This document shows, in pieces, positions 62,084 to 64,000 of a DNA stretch of 64,000 nucleotides. Origin of the DNA: Phytopythium helicoides (taxonomy: Eukaryota > Oomycota > Peronosporomycetes > Pythiales > Pythiaceae). The DNA lies in the NCBI GenBank assembly GCA_024867545.1, contig JANFNE010000016.1, positions 496,001-560,000 on the forward strand, in the 5' to 3' direction. The translations under genes and the position numbers were made by a program. The first letter of the stretch is position 1. Each line of letters opens with the position of its first letter. Under the pieces are notes generated by a model that saw only the letters and a list, made by a program, of their open reading frames with translations, had not been told where the DNA came from and ran no database searches.

Positions 62084-62611
62084 ATGAAGACCTCCTTCCT
62101 CGCTCTACTCGTCGCCGGAATCGTCGCCGTTGTCAACGCCGACGCCATTCTCGACCAGCAACCGGCCATTGACGTCGACGTCGACGCCGATGTCGACCCC
62201 AACTTCAACGCCGACTTTGACTTCAACACCACCAGTCGCGAGCTCCAGGCGAAGGTCGCTCCGGGAGACGTCGCGTCTGTCGCCGTCAGCACCATCAGCA
62301 TCGGCCAGAACATCGCGGCCGCCATCGGCAGCGCCAGCAAGAAGCAGTGCCACCAGCTCGCGTGCTGGGTCGCCAGTCCCACGTACGGCTGCCAGTTCGC
62401 CGCCGCCAACTACGTGCAGCGAGAGATCACGCGCGGCCGCAACTCGTTCTCGGTCGAGAGCTCGGGAAACACCGGCATGTGGGTGCGCTACTGGCGCACG
62501 GGATTCTACCCTCCGGACCGCGGCGACATCGCCAAGGGCACGTGCAACGACGGTCGCTCCTACACTGTGACGAACTGCCAGGCGACCAAGGACAAGTCGG
62601 TGCACTGCTGA
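62084..62611 (+). CDS. Secreted six-cysteine protein, family B, copy B4
   Basis: A 175-residue family B protein, same predicted sequence as B2 and B3, with all six cysteines and the signal peptide intact. The nucleotide sequence is also very close to B3 including leader and 3' flank, which marks this as one of the most recently copied units. Function is unknown. Confidence 0.9.
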   Translation: MKTSFLALLVAGIVAVVNADAILDQQPAIDVDVDADVDPNFNADFDFNTTSRELQAKVAPGDVASVAVSTISIGQNIAAAIGSASKKQCHQLACWVASPTYGCQFAAANYVQREITRGRNSFSVESSGNTGMWVRYWRTGFYPPDRGDIAKGTCNDGRSYTVTNCQATKDKSVHC

Positions 62612-63439
62612 TTGCTGTAGCCAACTCGGTTGGTTCATCCCCTCACCCACTTCACTTCGTTTCACTTCACCTCACGAGAGGTGTCATTCGGGAGACTCGA
62701 GTGGCTCGCTCTAGAAAGAAGTCTGTTCATGACGATAATGTATGCGTTTGCAACTACGAAACACCTTTGACTGTTGCACAATTGATTTGTTTTGATTTGC
62801 GTTTGCGTTTGCGTTTGTGTTTGCTTGTTGGTCCGATAATCGTTTGTAGTCCTCACCGAGCGTTATCATATCATATCTTGGTTGGCTCCGGAAAGCGAGA
62901 TGGATGGATGAGGTTCGATGCAGCAGAGTACGTACATGATGCGCACACATCCGTGTCGTGGCTCCTCGAAGTCGACATTCCTACGTCATCCACCGACTAA
63001 ATCGCATATGTAATACATGTCGATTCGAGTGCGCTGCCGCTCACTCAAAGCCAGAGCGGAGCAACTCATCTTTTTGCATTTGTTTGTTTGTTTTCTTTTT
63101 TGCTTTTTTGCTTTTTTGCTTTTTTGCTTTGTGTTTTCTTCTCTTCGTGACCACTTCCTTCTTGCTTCATCGCCTAGCCAAAAATACAACCAAGCGACTG
63201 TGCTTTCTCATCACAAGTCCATGGGAAGAGAATAGAATAGAGAAAGAAAGAAAGATGATGATGATGATGATGATGTATTTCGCTTCGACCCACACTGATC
63301 ATACCGCGAACTCGAGAGATCGAAGCCAACAGATACGCTAGACACACTTTCTCTAGACGTGATTCGCCGATTCCACTCCCACGTCCATGCCGTGTCAACC
63401 CACACAGCTCCTCAAATCGCCACGCGTGGTGCAGAGTGC
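62612..63439. other. Convergent spacer between B4 and A5
   Basis: 828 bases, the same length as in unit 3, with four GC steps in the GCTTTTTT tract (about 63098-63131). No gene is seen. Confidence 0.65.
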
Positions 63440-64000
63440 TCAGCAGTGCACACGACCCGTCGACTGACAGTTGGTCACCACGAACCGGTTACCGTCCGAG
63501 CACTTGCCGCTCGCAATGTCGCCGCGGTCGATCGGCTCGAACTTGGTGCGCCAGTAGCGCACCCACATGCCGTTGCTCTGGATCTTCTCGTAGCGCCAGT
63601 TGTCACGGCCCTTGGTGATTTCTGCCTGCACCTTGGCGGCAGCACCGATGGCACACGTGCGCGAGGGAGTCGAGATCCAGCACGCGACCTGCTGGCACTC
63701 CTTCTTGTTCTTCATGAAGGCGTCTGTGATGAGAGGGGTGATGGCCGACGCGATCGAGAAGGCGGCCACGACGCCCTCGACCACTTGCAGTTCGCGACCC
63801 TCACCGTCCGTGACCTGGGTCAACTGCGTCTCGACATCGATGTTAGCGTCAGCGTCCGCATCGACGTCGATGTCAAAGTCGGTCGCGTTGGCGTGGTAGA
63901 CGTCCGCGTCGATGAACGGGACGTCGATGTTGACGGCGGCTTTGACGTCGTTGACGAAGTTGAGGTTGGTCGTGGCCGTCGCGGTGGCGTCGGCATCAGC
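63440..64000 (-). CDS. Secreted six-cysteine protein, family A, copy A5, cut by the window edge
   Basis: The C-terminal part of a fifth family A gene. The stop is at 63440-63442 and the frame is open up to the window end, so the ATG lies just outside. All six C-terminal cysteines, GMWVRYWRT and the acidic run (with DADANI, as in A4) are present. Its presence shows that the array continues to the right, so the true copy number cannot be told from this window. Confidence 0.9.
   Translation of the reverse strand, partial: ADADATATATTNLNFVNDVKAAVNIDVPFIDADVYHANATDFDIDVDADADANIDVETQLTQVTDGEGRELQVVEGVVAAFSIASAITPLITDAFMKNKKECQQVACWISTPSRTCAIGAAAKVQAEITKGRDNWRYEKIQSNGMWVRYWRTKFEPIDRGDIASGKCSDGNRFVVTNCQSTGRVHC

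Larger units (their letters stand above)
46535..63439. repeat. Tandem array of a 4.2 kb unit carrying divergent A/B gene pairs
   Basis: Four complete units start at 46535, 50889, 55085 and 59264 (lengths 4354, 4196, 4179 and 4176), and a fifth, partial one runs from 63440 to the window end. Each unit holds gene A on the minus strand and gene B on the plus strand, starts about 2.2 kb apart, with 0.83-0.91 kb between the 3' ends of B and the next A. Units 3 and 4 are almost identical over their whole length including spacers; unit 1 is the most diverged. The left edge is sharp at about 46535, just past the end of gene A1. Confidence 0.97.

Noticed and set aside
46535..64000. Possible CRISPR array, ribosomal repeat or centromeric satellite
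   Set aside because: The unit is far too long for CRISPR, encodes proteins, contains no rRNA-like sequence, and the spacers are not short satellites.
1..64000. tRNA, rRNA and transposase or reverse transcriptase genes
   Set aside because: I saw no tRNA cloverleaf, no rRNA sequence and no intact transposon domain by eye; a covariance-model and repeat-library scan would be decisive.

Overview
The window looks like nuclear DNA of an oomycete, most likely of the Pythium/Globisporangium/Lagenidium side of the group; the species cannot be fixed from sequence alone. The evidence is a Crinkler-type effector relic, two CBEL-like CBM1-PAN modules fused to GH5 glucanases, a Kazal inhibitor, pectin lyases, a retained cilium gene (BBS9, so a zoospore former), introns of about 60-90 bases with CTAAC-like branch points, and matches to the oomycete core promoter (Inr plus flanking region) just upstream of several secreted-protein genes.

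Layout. 1-4.1 kb: the 3' end of BBS9, then a decayed Crinkler locus with a second Crinkler fragment, then a degenerate copy of the BBS9 3' end. 4.7-13.5 kb: housekeeping genes (ubiquitin-like PI4-kinase, a coiled-coil protein of unknown role, an IBTK-like ankyrin/RCC1 protein). 14.0-18.9 kb: two pectin lyase genes encoding the same protein in a large inverted repeat; one arm ends exactly where a membrane-protein reading frame stops. 20.2-34.7 kb: PP2C phosphatase, DSN1-like kinetochore protein, a small membrane protein, PX-RING ubiquitin ligase, COA4-like twin CX9C protein, SEL1L/HRD3 and the presequence protease. 34.8-46.3 kb: a cluster of secreted proteins (two CBM1-PAN-CBM1-PAN-GH5 enzymes, an EGF protein with a phage-like S74 chaperone domain, a Kazal inhibitor, a cysteine-rich protein), plus a CENP-B-like DNA-binding protein and a possible jelly-roll protein.

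46.5-64.0 kb is the most unusual part: a tandem array of a unit of about 4.2 kb. Each unit holds two related secreted proteins, called A (minus strand) and B (plus strand) here, transcribed head to head from a spacer of about 2.2 kb. Five A and four B genes are visible and the array runs off the right edge. A and B share an identical six-cysteine spacing ending in a C-terminal cysteine, an acidic Asp-x-Asp propeptide-like segment and a GMWVRYWRT motif. I do not recognise the family.

Many otherwise convincing genes carry single-base frameshifts, often at short homopolymers. This may reflect uncorrected long-read sequence, so frameshifts here are weak proof of pseudogenes. The Crinkler locus is different: it has a nonsense codon, several frame breaks and lost kinase catalytic residues.
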